Below are positions 40,267-47,948 of a stretch of DNA of 58,658 bases, one piece after another. Within the stretch, counting starts at the first letter, position 1. Each line of letters starts with the position of its first letter. The stretch lies in contig PCUV01000059.1 in the NCBI GenBank assembly GCA_002786915.1, positions 1-58,658 of the forward strand. The letters are read 5' to 3'. Both the position numbers and the translations under genes were made by a program. The DNA is from Comamonadaceae bacterium CG12_big_fil_rev_8_21_14_0_65_59_15 (lineage in GTDB: Bacteria; Pseudomonadota; Gammaproteobacteria; Burkholderiales; Burkholderiaceae_C). The notes under the pieces were generated by a model. It ran no database searches. It was not told the DNA's origin and was given only the letters and a program-made list of their open reading frames with translations.

Positions 40267-40472
40267 TATGTGCGGCCAAAAACTTCGTCAAAGGTCAAAG
40301 TTTTCATGCGCCCATCATCGCAAGCGCGTGCTCTGTGTACGGCTTCTTCTGCCCAAACACTGTCAATTGCTGCATCTGGTTTGTCCAGGCTTTGCATGAT
40401 TTGCTCTGCAACCTCATAGCGATCAGAGGCTTTGAGTTGCAATGCCATTTGAATAATTTCTGGTTTACCCAT
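40266..40472 (-). CDS. Addiction-module antitoxin (TIGR02574-like)
   Basis: Small 68-aa partner of the ParE toxin. MGKPEIIQMALQLKASDRYE followed by VAEQIMQSLD matches the short 'putative addiction module component' family usually found with ParE toxins. The start is ATG 40472, preceded by GAAGGAA. Nine upstream codons are also open. The stop overlaps the toxin start (TAATG). Confidence 0.82.
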   Translation of the reverse strand: MGKPEIIQMALQLKASDRYEVAEQIMQSLDKPDAAIDSVWAEEAVHRARACDDGRMKTLTFDEVFGRT

Positions 40473-40529
40473 GAGCTTTTCCTTCAAGTTGATTGCCATG
40501 ACCGATAAGTCAATCCAATCGTTTTACCC

Positions 40530-41108
40530 CTAAACCCATTTGAACTGCTCACCACAAAACGGCACAAACAGCAGCTTGGTTTGGCCCATTTCGATGGTGT
40601 CGTAGGCTTTCAGTTCGGTCGGGGTGGCGACCTCGTTTTCATTGAGGTAAATAATGCCCCGGCCTTCGCCAGGTGTGAGTAGATAGCTATTCTTTTTGGG
40701 GTTAAAGCTGATGACAGCGTGGTTCTCGCGCGAGATGGCATCGTCACCGCCAATGCAGATGTCCATCTTGGGGTCGCGCCCGACAAAATTGCGCTCGCTG
40801 CGGATGCGGTAATCGCGCCCTTTCTCTGGGCCTTCAATGCACACCAGCCAGCCCACCACCGGGTCGATGCCCATTTTTTTTCGCACCACACCCACGGTGG
40901 CACCGGGGTCACGCTCGACGAAGGCTGGTTTAGCTTGGCCACGGGCTACCGTGGGGCTGTCCAGCTCTGGCCGAACCGGTGCTGCGTAACCCGTGCGAGC
41001 GGCCGCCACAGTGGGCTGAATGTGCAAATTGGCCACCCCGCACGAGGGGCATGTGCTGTGTTTGTCTGCATCAAAATAGTGACCACTGTCACAACGTTTC
41101 ATCACCAT
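40530..41108 (-). CDS. FHA-domain protein with N-terminal zinc ribbon
   Basis: Soluble 192-aa protein. An N-terminal ribbon (MVMKRCDSGHYFD, STCPSCG) is followed by a flexible linker with Thr-rich, phospho-acceptor-like segments (DSPTVARG, GATVGVV), then an FHA domain (RNFVGRDPKMDICIGGDDAI, SRENHAVISF, GRGIIYLNENEV). The Arg, Ser and His of phosphothreonine binding are intact. It may be a substrate adaptor of the cluster kinase, which carries a similar ribbon. It lies 38 bp after the MotB-like gene. Confidence 0.88.
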   Translation of the reverse strand: MVMKRCDSGHYFDADKHSTCPSCGVANLHIQPTVAAARTGYAAPVRPELDSPTVARGQAKPAFVERDPGATVGVVRKKMGIDPVVGWLVCIEGPEKGRDYRIRSERNFVGRDPKMDICIGGDDAISRENHAVISFNPKKNSYLLTPGEGRGIIYLNENEVATPTELKAYDTIEMGQTKLLFVPFCGEQFKWV

Positions 41109-41146
41109 GAATGTCCCCTGCAATTGTTGCCAGTGTGATTGGCTGC

Positions 41147-41860
41147 TTACCGAATGCTGACCCGACCATCTGCGCCAACGGTTACTGTTGCCACCAAGTA
41201 TTTTTGTTGTTTGACCGATAGTCTGGCAGGTGGTAGTGCGCTGGAACCATCGCGGTGAATGACACTACCCGTCACGGTAGGTGTGTCATTTTCCCCGTGA
41301 AGATTGTAGAGCTCGGCAAACACACGATAGTCGCCAGCAGCGGCGCTAGGGTTGCTCCAGACTTCATTGCCGGGGCCATACTGGCTATCAACGCTGAGCT
41401 CACCGGGTTTGCCCGGATAGGTTTTGTGCTCGTAAGAAAATTCGGTGCCGCTGGGGTCCACCACGCGCAGGTCCACATCCTGATATTTGGTGCCCCACTG
41501 GATATGCACCAGCAGAAATGTTTTGACAAGCTGCTGGGTGGCGGCATCGGCACGCTGGCGGTTTTGGTCAGCCTCGGCTTGGGCTGCCCGCATGGCAGTT
41601 TCGGTGGCACGCAACGACTCTTCGGCGACTTGTTGGCTGGCTTCGGCGGCGCGCTGTGCTGCTTGCGCCGACTGTGCTGCTTGGCGGGCGGTGTCTTCAG
41701 CGGCGCGGGCTTGTTTCAGCTCTTTTTGGTAGTCGATCGACTCTTTTTTGTAATACGGCAGCAAGATGACCATGATGATCAGAAAAGCGCCCATGGCACC
41801 TGAGATCACGTCCAGCATCGACAGGTTAAAGATGTTGATGTCGCGATTGCGCCGCTTCAT
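41147..41860 (-). CDS. MotB/ExbD-like TM protein with coiled coil and DUF2135-like domain
   Basis: Protein of 237 aa with a short basic cytoplasmic N-terminus, then one TM (SMLDVISGAMGAFLIIMVIL), where Asp17 occupies the place of the proton-accepting Asp in MotB. A long Ala/Gln/Glu coiled coil spans about 45-120. The periplasmic domain (DVDLRVVDPSGTEFSYE, GELSVDSQYGPGNEVW, GDYRVFAELYN) resembles the DUF2135/YfaP family, not an OmpA peptidoglycan-binding domain. The ATG at 41860 overlaps the PP2C stop (ATGA). It probably pairs with the MotA/ExbB-like protein of the operon. Confidence 0.82.
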   Translation of the reverse strand: MKRRNRDINIFNLSMLDVISGAMGAFLIIMVILLPYYKKESIDYQKELKQARAAEDTARQAAQSAQAAQRAAEASQQVAEESLRATETAMRAAQAEADQNRQRADAATQQLVKTFLLVHIQWGTKYQDVDLRVVDPSGTEFSYEHKTYPGKPGELSVDSQYGPGNEVWSNPSAAAGDYRVFAELYNLHGENDTPTVTGSVIHRDGSSALPPARLSVKQQKYLVATVTVGADGRVSIR

Positions 41861-42597
41861 GGCTGTGGCTCCAAAAATAGGGCGGTCGCGGTGTAGTTGT
41901 CGTGGCTGTCTGGGGCACGACTTTGCAGGATGCGCTCCATGGCTGCCAGCCAATCAACCGGGGCGGATGCATTGGCCAGTGTGGCTTGCATGTCAGACTC
42001 GGTCACAAACTCCCAGAAACCATCTGTACACAGCAAAAAAGCATCGCCTGGGTGAACCTCGATGGCTTGCTCCAGCACGGTAGTACGCAGTTTGCCGGGG
42101 TTACCCAGGCTGCGGGTGAGGCGGTTGCGGTCTTCATGGTGACGAATAGCGTCAGCGCGTATGTGACCGGCATCAACCATCACCTGCGGCACGCTGTGGT
42201 CTTTGGTTTGCTGCACGATCAGTCCATGCGAAAAATAATAAAGGCGCGAATCGCCTATATGCGCCCACAGGGCTTGCTTGCCTTGCAACATCAGCACAAC
42301 TGCCGTGCTGCGCATGGCGCTTACACGGTCATTTTGTTGTTGACCTTGCAGAATGGCTTGGTGGGCCATGGCCAGCAGGGTGTCAAGTTGTCCGGCTGAA
42401 AATTCCGGGTTGTTTTTGTAGGCTTCAATGATGCTGTTGGCTGCCATGTCGGCGGCTACATCGCCACCGCCGTGGCCACCCAGTCCGTCGGCCATCACCC
42501 AGCAGCCTTGGGTGTTTGAAATCAACCAGTTGTTAGCGGCATCTTCGTTGAACTTGCGGCCACCGGCATGTGAAAGTGTTGCATGGTTGAATTTCAA
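41857..42597 (-). CDS. PP2C-family Ser/Thr protein phosphatase (first in cluster)
   Basis: Soluble phosphatase of 246 aa with complete PP2C motifs: GGRKFNEDAANNW, VMADGLGGHGGGDVAADMAA, STAVVLMLQG, HIGDSRLYYFSHG, TKDHSVPQ, LLCTDGFWEFV and DNYTATALFL. It differs clearly from the other cluster phosphatase at 33255-34034. The start is a TTG that overlaps the stop of the protease gene (TTGA). No ATG fits the family N-terminus. Confidence 0.9.
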   Translation of the reverse strand: MKFNHATLSHAGGRKFNEDAANNWLISNTQGCWVMADGLGGHGGGDVAADMAANSIIEAYKNNPEFSAGQLDTLLAMAHQAILQGQQQNDRVSAMRSTAVVLMLQGKQALWAHIGDSRLYYFSHGLIVQQTKDHSVPQVMVDAGHIRADAIRHHEDRNRLTRSLGNPGKLRTTVLEQAIEVHPGDAFLLCTDGFWEFVTESDMQATLANASAPVDWLAAMERILQSRAPDSHDNYTATALFLEPQP

Positions 42598-43868
42598 GAT
42601 TCAGTCTCCAAAGCCACTTCAAATTGATATTCCCGTTTGCTCAGGTAGAACCGCTCCCCGGGTTTGAGTTGGCGCGGCGTGGCCGAATCAATGCGTTCAC
42701 CGCTGTCCAAAAAAGTGCCGTTGGTCGTCCAGCAGTCTTCCAGCCAAAAAAAGCGTGTGGCTTTGTCCCAGCGCACCGTGCAATGGCGTCTGCCCACATC
42801 TGTAGCATCAGCGGGCAGCACCAGTTGGCACAGGCTGGCATCGCGCCCGATGGCGATTTGCTCGCTGTCCAGCGGCACTGCTGTACCGGCATAGGGGCCG
42901 GTCATGCCACGCAGGACTGGCTTTAGACGTGCCTTTGCCGGGGCGGCAACGCGTTTGGTAAGTCCGCTCTGCCCACGGGTGACAGCATCCTTGATGACAT
43001 TGCGACTGCGTCGATTGGCAAGCAAGCCAATGGCCGTGATGGCCAAGAGCATCGAGATTCCAATCAACGTAAACAAAACAGGCTGCCTGCCCAACTCGGC
43101 CGCAATCGGGTTGGGCTTGGAGCGGCTGACGTAATAGGGCAAGTGCAGACGCTCCAATTCCACCAATAGTTCGTCCGACAGAATAGCCCAGGCGACGCCT
43201 TCGCCCAGCGGAACACGTTCTTGCCGTATGCCTTGCGGTGCGTTAGGGTCAACCACCAACACCGCAGTCAACGCTTTTTGTACGTTGATGCCCACCACTT
43301 GGCCCATGTCATTAAAAAGTGGTCCGCCCGAATTGCCTGGGTTGACGGGGGCTGTGATCTGGATATGCCGAACCGTACCTTCAGGTGAATCGAGTTCGGT
43401 GAACTTGCTGATGATGCCCTCGCTAAACGAAACACGGCCAAAGTCGCGCGTAGAGCGCAGCGCAGCACCGGGATAGCCTGCCACGATGACCTTGTCTCGT
43501 TCGTCCATCGCGCTGCGTGCGGCAAAGGCCACAGCTTGACCGCCTGGACTTTTTTCAACCCGCAGAACAGCCAAATCTTTAGCGGCTGACTGCCAAAGTA
43601 CCGCCGCCTGCATCAATTCACCATGGGCGGCCATGATGCCAACTTTGCCACCTTCTCCGGTGCAAGCAATGACATGGCGATTGGTGACCACATGCTTGCC
43701 GTCAGCCACCAAAAAACCAGAGCCGGTTTCGATGTTGGACGGTGAAACCAGGCAAACCACTGGCACGGTGCTTGAGCGCATGGCCTCGGTCAGATTGTCT
43801 GCGTGGGCTGGAGTTGATAACGCAATACCAGTTAGAAACATGAACGCAAAGACTTTGCCAGAGGACAT
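42594..43868 (-). CDS. Trypsin-like serine protease with TM and C-terminal FHA domain
   Basis: Protein of 424 aa with a signal peptide (VFAFMFLTGIALSTPAHA), then a periplasmic trypsin-like domain at about 25-250 with the triad His in VTNRHVIAC, Asp in AAKDLAVLRV and Ser in NPGNSGGPLF. A TM (LFTLIGISMLLAITAIGLLA) lies near 275, and a cytoplasmic FHA domain (IAIGRDASLCQLVLPADATD, GRRHCTV, CWTTNGTFLDSG) completes it. The frame extends 113 codons upstream across the riboswitch region. I chose the ATG that starts the signal peptide, although its ribosome site is weak. It is the first gene of the twelve-gene operon. Confidence 0.85.
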   Translation of the reverse strand: MSSGKVFAFMFLTGIALSTPAHADNLTEAMRSSTVPVVCLVSPSNIETGSGFLVADGKHVVTNRHVIACTGEGGKVGIMAAHGELMQAAVLWQSAAKDLAVLRVEKSPGGQAVAFAARSAMDERDKVIVAGYPGAALRSTRDFGRVSFSEGIISKFTELDSPEGTVRHIQITAPVNPGNSGGPLFNDMGQVVGINVQKALTAVLVVDPNAPQGIRQERVPLGEGVAWAILSDELLVELERLHLPYYVSRSKPNPIAAELGRQPVLFTLIGISMLLAITAIGLLANRRSRNVIKDAVTRGQSGLTKRVAAPAKARLKPVLRGMTGPYAGTAVPLDSEQIAIGRDASLCQLVLPADATDVGRRHCTVRWDKATRFFWLEDCWTTNGTFLDSGERIDSATPRQLKPGERFYLSKREYQFEVALETES

Positions 43869-43970
43869 GAACTCAGAGCCGATCCCAGTGAATGATTTTG
43901 TAATCAATGATACGCTGCGCTCTGAGTCTTGCATGATTGACCTCATTGCCCTCGCGCGGGTTCTAGGTTC

Positions 43971-43976
43971 TACAAT
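43971..43976 (+). promoter_or_regulatory. Probable -10 of the thiBPQ promoter
   Basis: TACAAT lies just upstream of the riboswitch. The best -35 is TTGCCC at 43946-43951 with a 19-bp spacer. The site lies inside the upstream part of the opposite-strand protease frame, so the two operons are divergent. Confidence 0.5.
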
Positions 43977-43982
43977 CCTCCC

Positions 43983-44066
43983 CCTCACCGGGGGTGTCTG
44001 TCGTTCTGGCAGGCTGAGAAAGTCCCCATACCTGATCTGGATCATGCCAGCGTAGGGAGCGTGAAG
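43983..44066 (+). ncRNA. TPP riboswitch (THI element)
   Basis: The conserved core GGGGGTGTC, GGCTGAGA, ACCTGATCTGGAT-ATGCCAGCG and TAGGGA are all present in order. CTGATCTGGATCATGCCAGC is nearly identical to the THI-box consensus. It lies about 80 bp before thiB and should shut off the thiamine transporter when thiamine pyrophosphate is plentiful. The closing stem P1 is short (TCAC/GTGA). Confidence 0.93.
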
Positions 44067-44143
44067 GTCTTGGGTTTTGGTCGCTGCTGCGGCCCATGCC
44101 TTTCGCCCAGCGCACTTGAAGCTGGCGCACTGAAAGGCTTGCC

Positions 44144-45124
44144 ATGAACCGTCGTCTGTTTTCACTTGCCGCAACCGCATTGGTTGCTTTGGGCGCTTCC
44201 ACTGCATCCCTTGCAGCCGACGAATTGCGCGTGATGGTGCACAGCTCGTTTGCGCTGCCCAAGGCCTTGCGGGCCGACTTTGAGCAGCAAGCCGGCGTCA
44301 AGCTGGCCCTTATCAAAGGGGGTGACGCGGGCGAAATGCTCAACAAGTTGATCCTGACCCGCGCCAACCCGGTGGCTGACGTGGTGTTTGGCATCGATAA
44401 CACGCTGGAAGCCAAGGCGCGCGCTGCGGGCGTGCTTGAAGGGCCTCTGGCCCCTGTTGATTATGGGTTTGTCACGATTAACTTTGACAAGACGGCAATT
44501 GCCAAAAGCGGCTTGGCGCTGCCCGCCACGTTGCAAGACCTGACGCTGCCCGCTTACAAAGGCGCGCTGGTGGTGCCCAACCCCGCCACCAGTAGCACCG
44601 GCTACGCCTTTTTGCTGGCCACCATTGCCGGGCTGGGCGAGGAGCCCGCTTTCAAGTGGTGGGGCCAGATGCGTGCCAATGGCCTGAAAGTGGCCAAGGG
44701 CTGGAGCGAGGCTTATTACACCGACTTCACACGCGGGGGTGGTACGCATGCGCTGGTGGTGAGCTACGCCACCAGTCCGGCAGCGGAAGTGTTTTACGCC
44801 AAGGAAAAGCGCACCCAGTCGCCCACCGGCAGCTTGAACCTGAAGGGCGGTGTGTTCAAGCAGGTAGAGGGTGTGGCCCTGCTCAAAGGGGGTGCGCAGC
44901 GCGCTGCGGCACAAAAATTTGTCGCTTTCATGCGCTCTGAGCCGGTGCAGCAAGCCTTGCAGACCGAGATGTGGATGTACCCGGCACAAGCCAGCACGCC
45001 GCGCGCGCCGGTGCTGCTGCAGCACGCCGTCGAACCGGCCCATTTCGAGAGCCTGCCCGCGCAAGCCATGGCCGACCACGGTGCCCAGTGGGTGGCGCGC
45101 TGGACGCAGGTGGTGCTGAAGTAG
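44144..45124 (+). CDS. thiB: Thiamine ABC transporter, periplasmic binding protein
   Basis: Binds thiamine or its phosphates in the periplasm. The 326-aa protein has a signal peptide (residues 1-24, ending ASLAA), then LRVMVHSSFALP, GDAGEMLNKLILTRANPVAD, VVFGIDNTLEAKARAAGVLE, and VVPNPATSSTGYAFLLATI, as in TbpA/ThiB. A TPP riboswitch immediately upstream and a ThiP-like permease and ATPase downstream make the assignment strong. Confidence 0.94.
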   Translation: MNRRLFSLAATALVALGASTASLAADELRVMVHSSFALPKALRADFEQQAGVKLALIKGGDAGEMLNKLILTRANPVADVVFGIDNTLEAKARAAGVLEGPLAPVDYGFVTINFDKTAIAKSGLALPATLQDLTLPAYKGALVVPNPATSSTGYAFLLATIAGLGEEPAFKWWGQMRANGLKVAKGWSEAYYTDFTRGGGTHALVVSYATSPAAEVFYAKEKRTQSPTGSLNLKGGVFKQVEGVALLKGGAQRAAAQKFVAFMRSEPVQQALQTEMWMYPAQASTPRAPVLLQHAVEPAHFESLPAQAMADHGAQWVARWTQVVLK

Positions 45125-45132
45125 GCCACTTG

Positions 45133-45184
45133 CCGGATGACCCGACCCACGCACGCCTTGTTGAGACAGTCCAACATCATCCGG
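45133..45184 (+). other. Possible intercistronic hairpin between thiB and thiP
   Basis: CCGGATGA (45133-45140) and TCATCCGG (45177-45184) form a perfect 8-bp stem with a 36-nt loop. Such a structure after a binding-protein gene could stabilise the thiB part of the message. It is weak because of the long loop. Confidence 0.35.
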
Positions 45185-45206
45185 GTCTTTTGAAGCGCCA
45201 GATGCG

Positions 45207-46871
45207 ATGCCCGTGAACGCTGAACGATCCGGGTGGTGGTCCATCCGCTCGCTGTGGCTGGCGCTGCTGCCCGCACTGGCGCTGGTGGTGTTGCTGCTGG
45301 CGCCGCTGTTGCGACTGGGGTGGGCCGGTTTTTCGGACGAGTTCAACGCCTTGGGTGCTGTGTCGCTGTGGCAACCGTGGCAGGATGCTTACCTGCGTTG
45401 GCGTGTGCTTTGGTCTGTGGCGCAAGCGGCCATCACCTGCGCGCTGGCCTTCGCACTGGGCTTGCCGCTGGCCTGGGTGCTGACGCGCTTTGAATTTTCC
45501 GGGCGCGCGCTGGTGCTGCGCCTGCTGATGCTGCCTTTTGTTGTGCCGACACTGGTCGCCGCGATGGGGGTGCTGGCGCTGTGGGGGCCGCACGGGTTGA
45601 TCAGTGGCGCGCTGGGCATCAACCTGCAAGACACGCCCTGGCTGCTGCTGTATGGCAATTTGTTTTTCAACCTGTGCCTAGTGGTGCGCGCCGGGGTGGA
45701 CGCGCTGGGGCAGGTGAACGCGCGCCAGGTGGCCGCCGCCCGGTCGCTGGGTGCCACGCCGTGGCGCGCCTTCTGGCGTATTGAGTGGCCGGCCATTGCA
45801 CCCTGGCTGATGTCGAGCCTGTGCCTGGTGTTTTTGTATTGCTTTGCCGGTTTTGGGTTGGCCCTGGTGCTGGGTGGGCAAAGCTACGCCACCGTGGAGG
45901 TTGAAATCTATTCCCTGGTGGCGTACGAATTGCAGTTGGGGCAGGCCAGCGTCTTGGCGCTGTGGATGCTGCTGTTGACCGGTGCGGTGGCGCTGGGTTA
46001 CGCCGCGCTGGAGCAAAGCCTGGCCGCACCCATGCGCAGCAATCCGGTGGCGCGCATTCGGCCGGGCAACGCGCGCCAGTGGTTGGCGCTACTGGCGGCA
46101 TTGGGGGTGTTGCTGGCGGTTTGTGCGTTGCCCATCATTGCTATTGTTATCAAAGCTGTCAGCGCTTTATTGACGGGCGCTACAGGCCTATTTGATGCAG
46201 AAGCCCTGGGGGCGCTCTGGAATACCTTGCGCTTTTCTGCGGTTGCGCTGGTGGCGGCGACGCTGCTCGGCGTGCTGCACGCGCTGGCAACGCAGACCAG
46301 CGTGGTATGGCGCGCGCTGGCGTTCTTGCCCTTTGTGGTGTCGCCGGTGACGGTGGCATTTGGCTTGCTGCTGCTGTACCCGTTGTGGACCGCCAGCTTG
46401 CCGCTGCTGCTGGCAGCCTACGCGGTGCTGGCGTATCCGTTTGTGGCCAATGCCTTGTCGGCGGGGCTGGATGCCTTGCCGGTGCACGTGCTGCACGCTG
46501 CACGCACGCTGGGGGCCAACCCGTGGCGCTGTTTCTGGCGCGTGACGCTCCCGCTGCTGGCGCCCGCGTTGCGCCGTGGTATGGCATTTGCCGCCGCTAC
46601 CGCCTTGGGCGAGTTTGCCGTCACGCTGTTTTTATCGCGCCCCGAGTGGGCCACGCTGACCACGCTGATCTACCAACGGCTGGGGCGCCCCGGCCAAGCC
46701 AATCTGGACGCCGCGATGGTGCTGGCCTGTGTGTTGATGGTGCTGGCATTGTTGGCTTTTTTGCTGATTGAATGGCCAAGTCACGAGGCGGGCGGGAACA
46801 CGGATCCCCGCGTGAATCGCGCCTTGCCTGCTGTAGATGTCAACATGACCCCAAGAGGCATTGATGCTTGA
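45207..46871 (+). CDS. thiP: Thiamine ABC transporter permease
   Basis: Double-length permease of 554 aa with two binding-protein-dependent transport domains. The EAA-type loops are AAARSLGATPWRAFWRIEWP near 180 and HAARTLGANPWRCFWRVTLP near 430. Both halves have about six TMs. Residues around 310-330 are encoded by a copy of a dispersed ~50-bp repeat (46143-46197) that keeps the frame. It overlaps thiQ by 8 bp. Confidence 0.92.
   Translation: MPVNAERSGWWSIRSLWLALLPALALVVLLLAPLLRLGWAGFSDEFNALGAVSLWQPWQDAYLRWRVLWSVAQAAITCALAFALGLPLAWVLTRFEFSGRALVLRLLMLPFVVPTLVAAMGVLALWGPHGLISGALGINLQDTPWLLLYGNLFFNLCLVVRAGVDALGQVNARQVAAARSLGATPWRAFWRIEWPAIAPWLMSSLCLVFLYCFAGFGLALVLGGQSYATVEVEIYSLVAYELQLGQASVLALWMLLLTGAVALGYAALEQSLAAPMRSNPVARIRPGNARQWLALLAALGVLLAVCALPIIAIVIKAVSALLTGATGLFDAEALGALWNTLRFSAVALVAATLLGVLHALATQTSVVWRALAFLPFVVSPVTVAFGLLLLYPLWTASLPLLLAAYAVLAYPFVANALSAGLDALPVHVLHAARTLGANPWRCFWRVTLPLLAPALRRGMAFAAATALGEFAVTLFLSRPEWATLTTLIYQRLGRPGQANLDAAMVLACVLMVLALLAFLLIEWPSHEAGGNTDPRVNRALPAVDVNMTPRGIDA
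46143..46197 (+). repeat. ~50-bp dispersed repeat inside the thiP coding region
   Basis: AAAGCTGTCAGCGCTTTATT followed by GGGCGCTACAGGCC aligns with the reverse complement of the intergenic copy at 14523-14575 (AGCTG, GCGCTT, TACA-GCC conserved). Here it is translated in frame between two TM segments of ThiP. Confidence 0.55.
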
Positions 46872-47502
46872 GCTGCGCCACATCCACCAGCGTTACGGCA
46901 GCCAACCTTTGCTGCAAGACGTGAACCTGCATGTGTCAGCCGGTGAAATTGTGGCGCTGCTGGGGCCGTCGGGCAGCGGCAAAAGCACGCTATTGTCGAT
47001 CGCCGCCGGCTTGCAGCGCCCGGACGCGGGCAGTGTCTGGCTGGACGGCACAGACATCACCGCCATGCCACCCGAGCAGCGCGGCTTTGCCTTGATGTTT
47101 CAGGACTTTGCGCTGTTCCCACACCTGAACGTGCAAGACAACGTGGCTTTTGGCCTGGTGGAACAGCGCGTGCCCAAAAAAGAATCGCGCACCCAGGCTT
47201 TGCAGATGCTGGAGCTCTTTGGTCTGGCCGCGCTGACCAAGCGCCGGGTCTGGAACCTGTCGGGGGGTGAGCAGCAGCGCGTGGCGCTGGCGCGAGCACT
47301 CATTACCCGACCGCGCGTGCTGCTGCTGGACGAACCGTTTTCTGCGCTGGATGCCGACTTGCGTGTGGCGCTGCGTGCTGAATTCAGCAACCGCATTCGC
47401 GCCGCTGGCATGGCCACACTGCTGGTAACCCACGATCAAACCGAGGCCGCAAGCATGGCAGACAGATCCGAGCGGCTGTTGCCAGGGCAAGGCGTGCGTT
47501 AA
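46864..47502 (+). CDS. thiQ: Thiamine ABC transporter ATPase
   Basis: Energising subunit of 212 aa with Walker A GPSGSGKSTLLSIAAGL, Q-loop LMFQDFALFPHLNV, signature LSGGEQQRVALARAL, Walker B VLLLDEPFSALD and H-loop LLVTHDQTEA. The last dozen residues after MADRS are abrupt and differ from a second copy of the same 3' segment at 48926-49063. The present terminus was therefore probably remade by recombination. The ABC core is complete, so function is likely retained. Confidence 0.92.
   Translation: MLELRHIHQRYGSQPLLQDVNLHVSAGEIVALLGPSGSGKSTLLSIAAGLQRPDAGSVWLDGTDITAMPPEQRGFALMFQDFALFPHLNVQDNVAFGLVEQRVPKKESRTQALQMLELFGLAALTKRRVWNLSGGEQQRVALARALITRPRVLLLDEPFSALDADLRVALRAEFSNRIRAAGMATLLVTHDQTEAASMADRSERLLPGQGVR
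47377..47460 (+). repeat. Direct repeat, thiQ 3' copy A
   Basis: 84 bp that recur at 48926-49009 with 79 of 84 bases identical by eye. It encodes the ThiQ H-loop region. The 1.5 kb between the copies holds higBA and a truncated methyltransferase. Confidence 0.85.
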
Positions 47503-47612
47503 AAAACTTTGACCACTGCACGCCCCAACGCACTGCCAGCAGCGGGCTATGCCATGGTGGTCAATAAGTCTTGTGATGTTTGGCCATGATTGCTCATAAC
47601 GCTCCAAAAAAC

Positions 47613-47647
47613 TAACGCTTGACGTTGAATGCCTTGCGTTAAATAAT
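47613..47647 (+). promoter_or_regulatory. higBA promoter with candidate operator
   Basis: -35 TTGACG (47619-47624) with AATAAT 17 bp further as -10. TAACGC and GCGTTA flank the -35 to spacer region as an inverted repeat, suitable for HigA autoregulation. Confidence 0.5.
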
Positions 47648-47654
47648 CACCGCC

Positions 47655-47936
47655 ATGATTCAATCGTTCAAAGACAAGGTCACTGCGGCTGTGTTCATGG
47701 GTAACGTTGTCAAGCCTTTGCCGCGCGAGATGCAGCCGCTGGCGCTGCGCAAGCTGAAGATGATTGACACCAGCGCCAAAGTTGTTGACTTGCGCGTGCC
47801 CCCGGGTAACCGGCTTGAGGCTTTGAAGGGCAACCGCAAAGGCCAGCACAGCATACGCATCAATGACCAATGGCGCGTGTGCTTTCGTTTCGTTGACGGG
47901 AATGCTTTTGATGTTGAGATCGTGGACTACCACTAA
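47655..47936 (+). CDS. higB: HigB-type RelE-family toxin
   Basis: mRNA-cleaving toxin family member of 93 aa. It begins MIQSFKDKVTAAVFMGN and has VVDLRVPPGNRLEALKGNRK, GQHSIRINDQWRVCFRFVDG and VEIVDYH, the hallmark of HigB/host-killing proteins encoded upstream of their antitoxin. It lies 12 bp before higA in the insertion that separates the two thiQ 3' copies. Confidence 0.93.
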   Translation: MIQSFKDKVTAAVFMGNVVKPLPREMQPLALRKLKMIDTSAKVVDLRVPPGNRLEALKGNRKGQHSIRINDQWRVCFRFVDGNAFDVEIVDYH

Positions 47937-47948
47937 GGGGATTTGAAA

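Noticed and set aside
33255..43868. Type VI secretion phospho-regulation locus (PpkA/PppA/Fha)
   Set aside because: No Tss structural gene is present in the window, and the VWA, FRG and channel genes are not part of that module.
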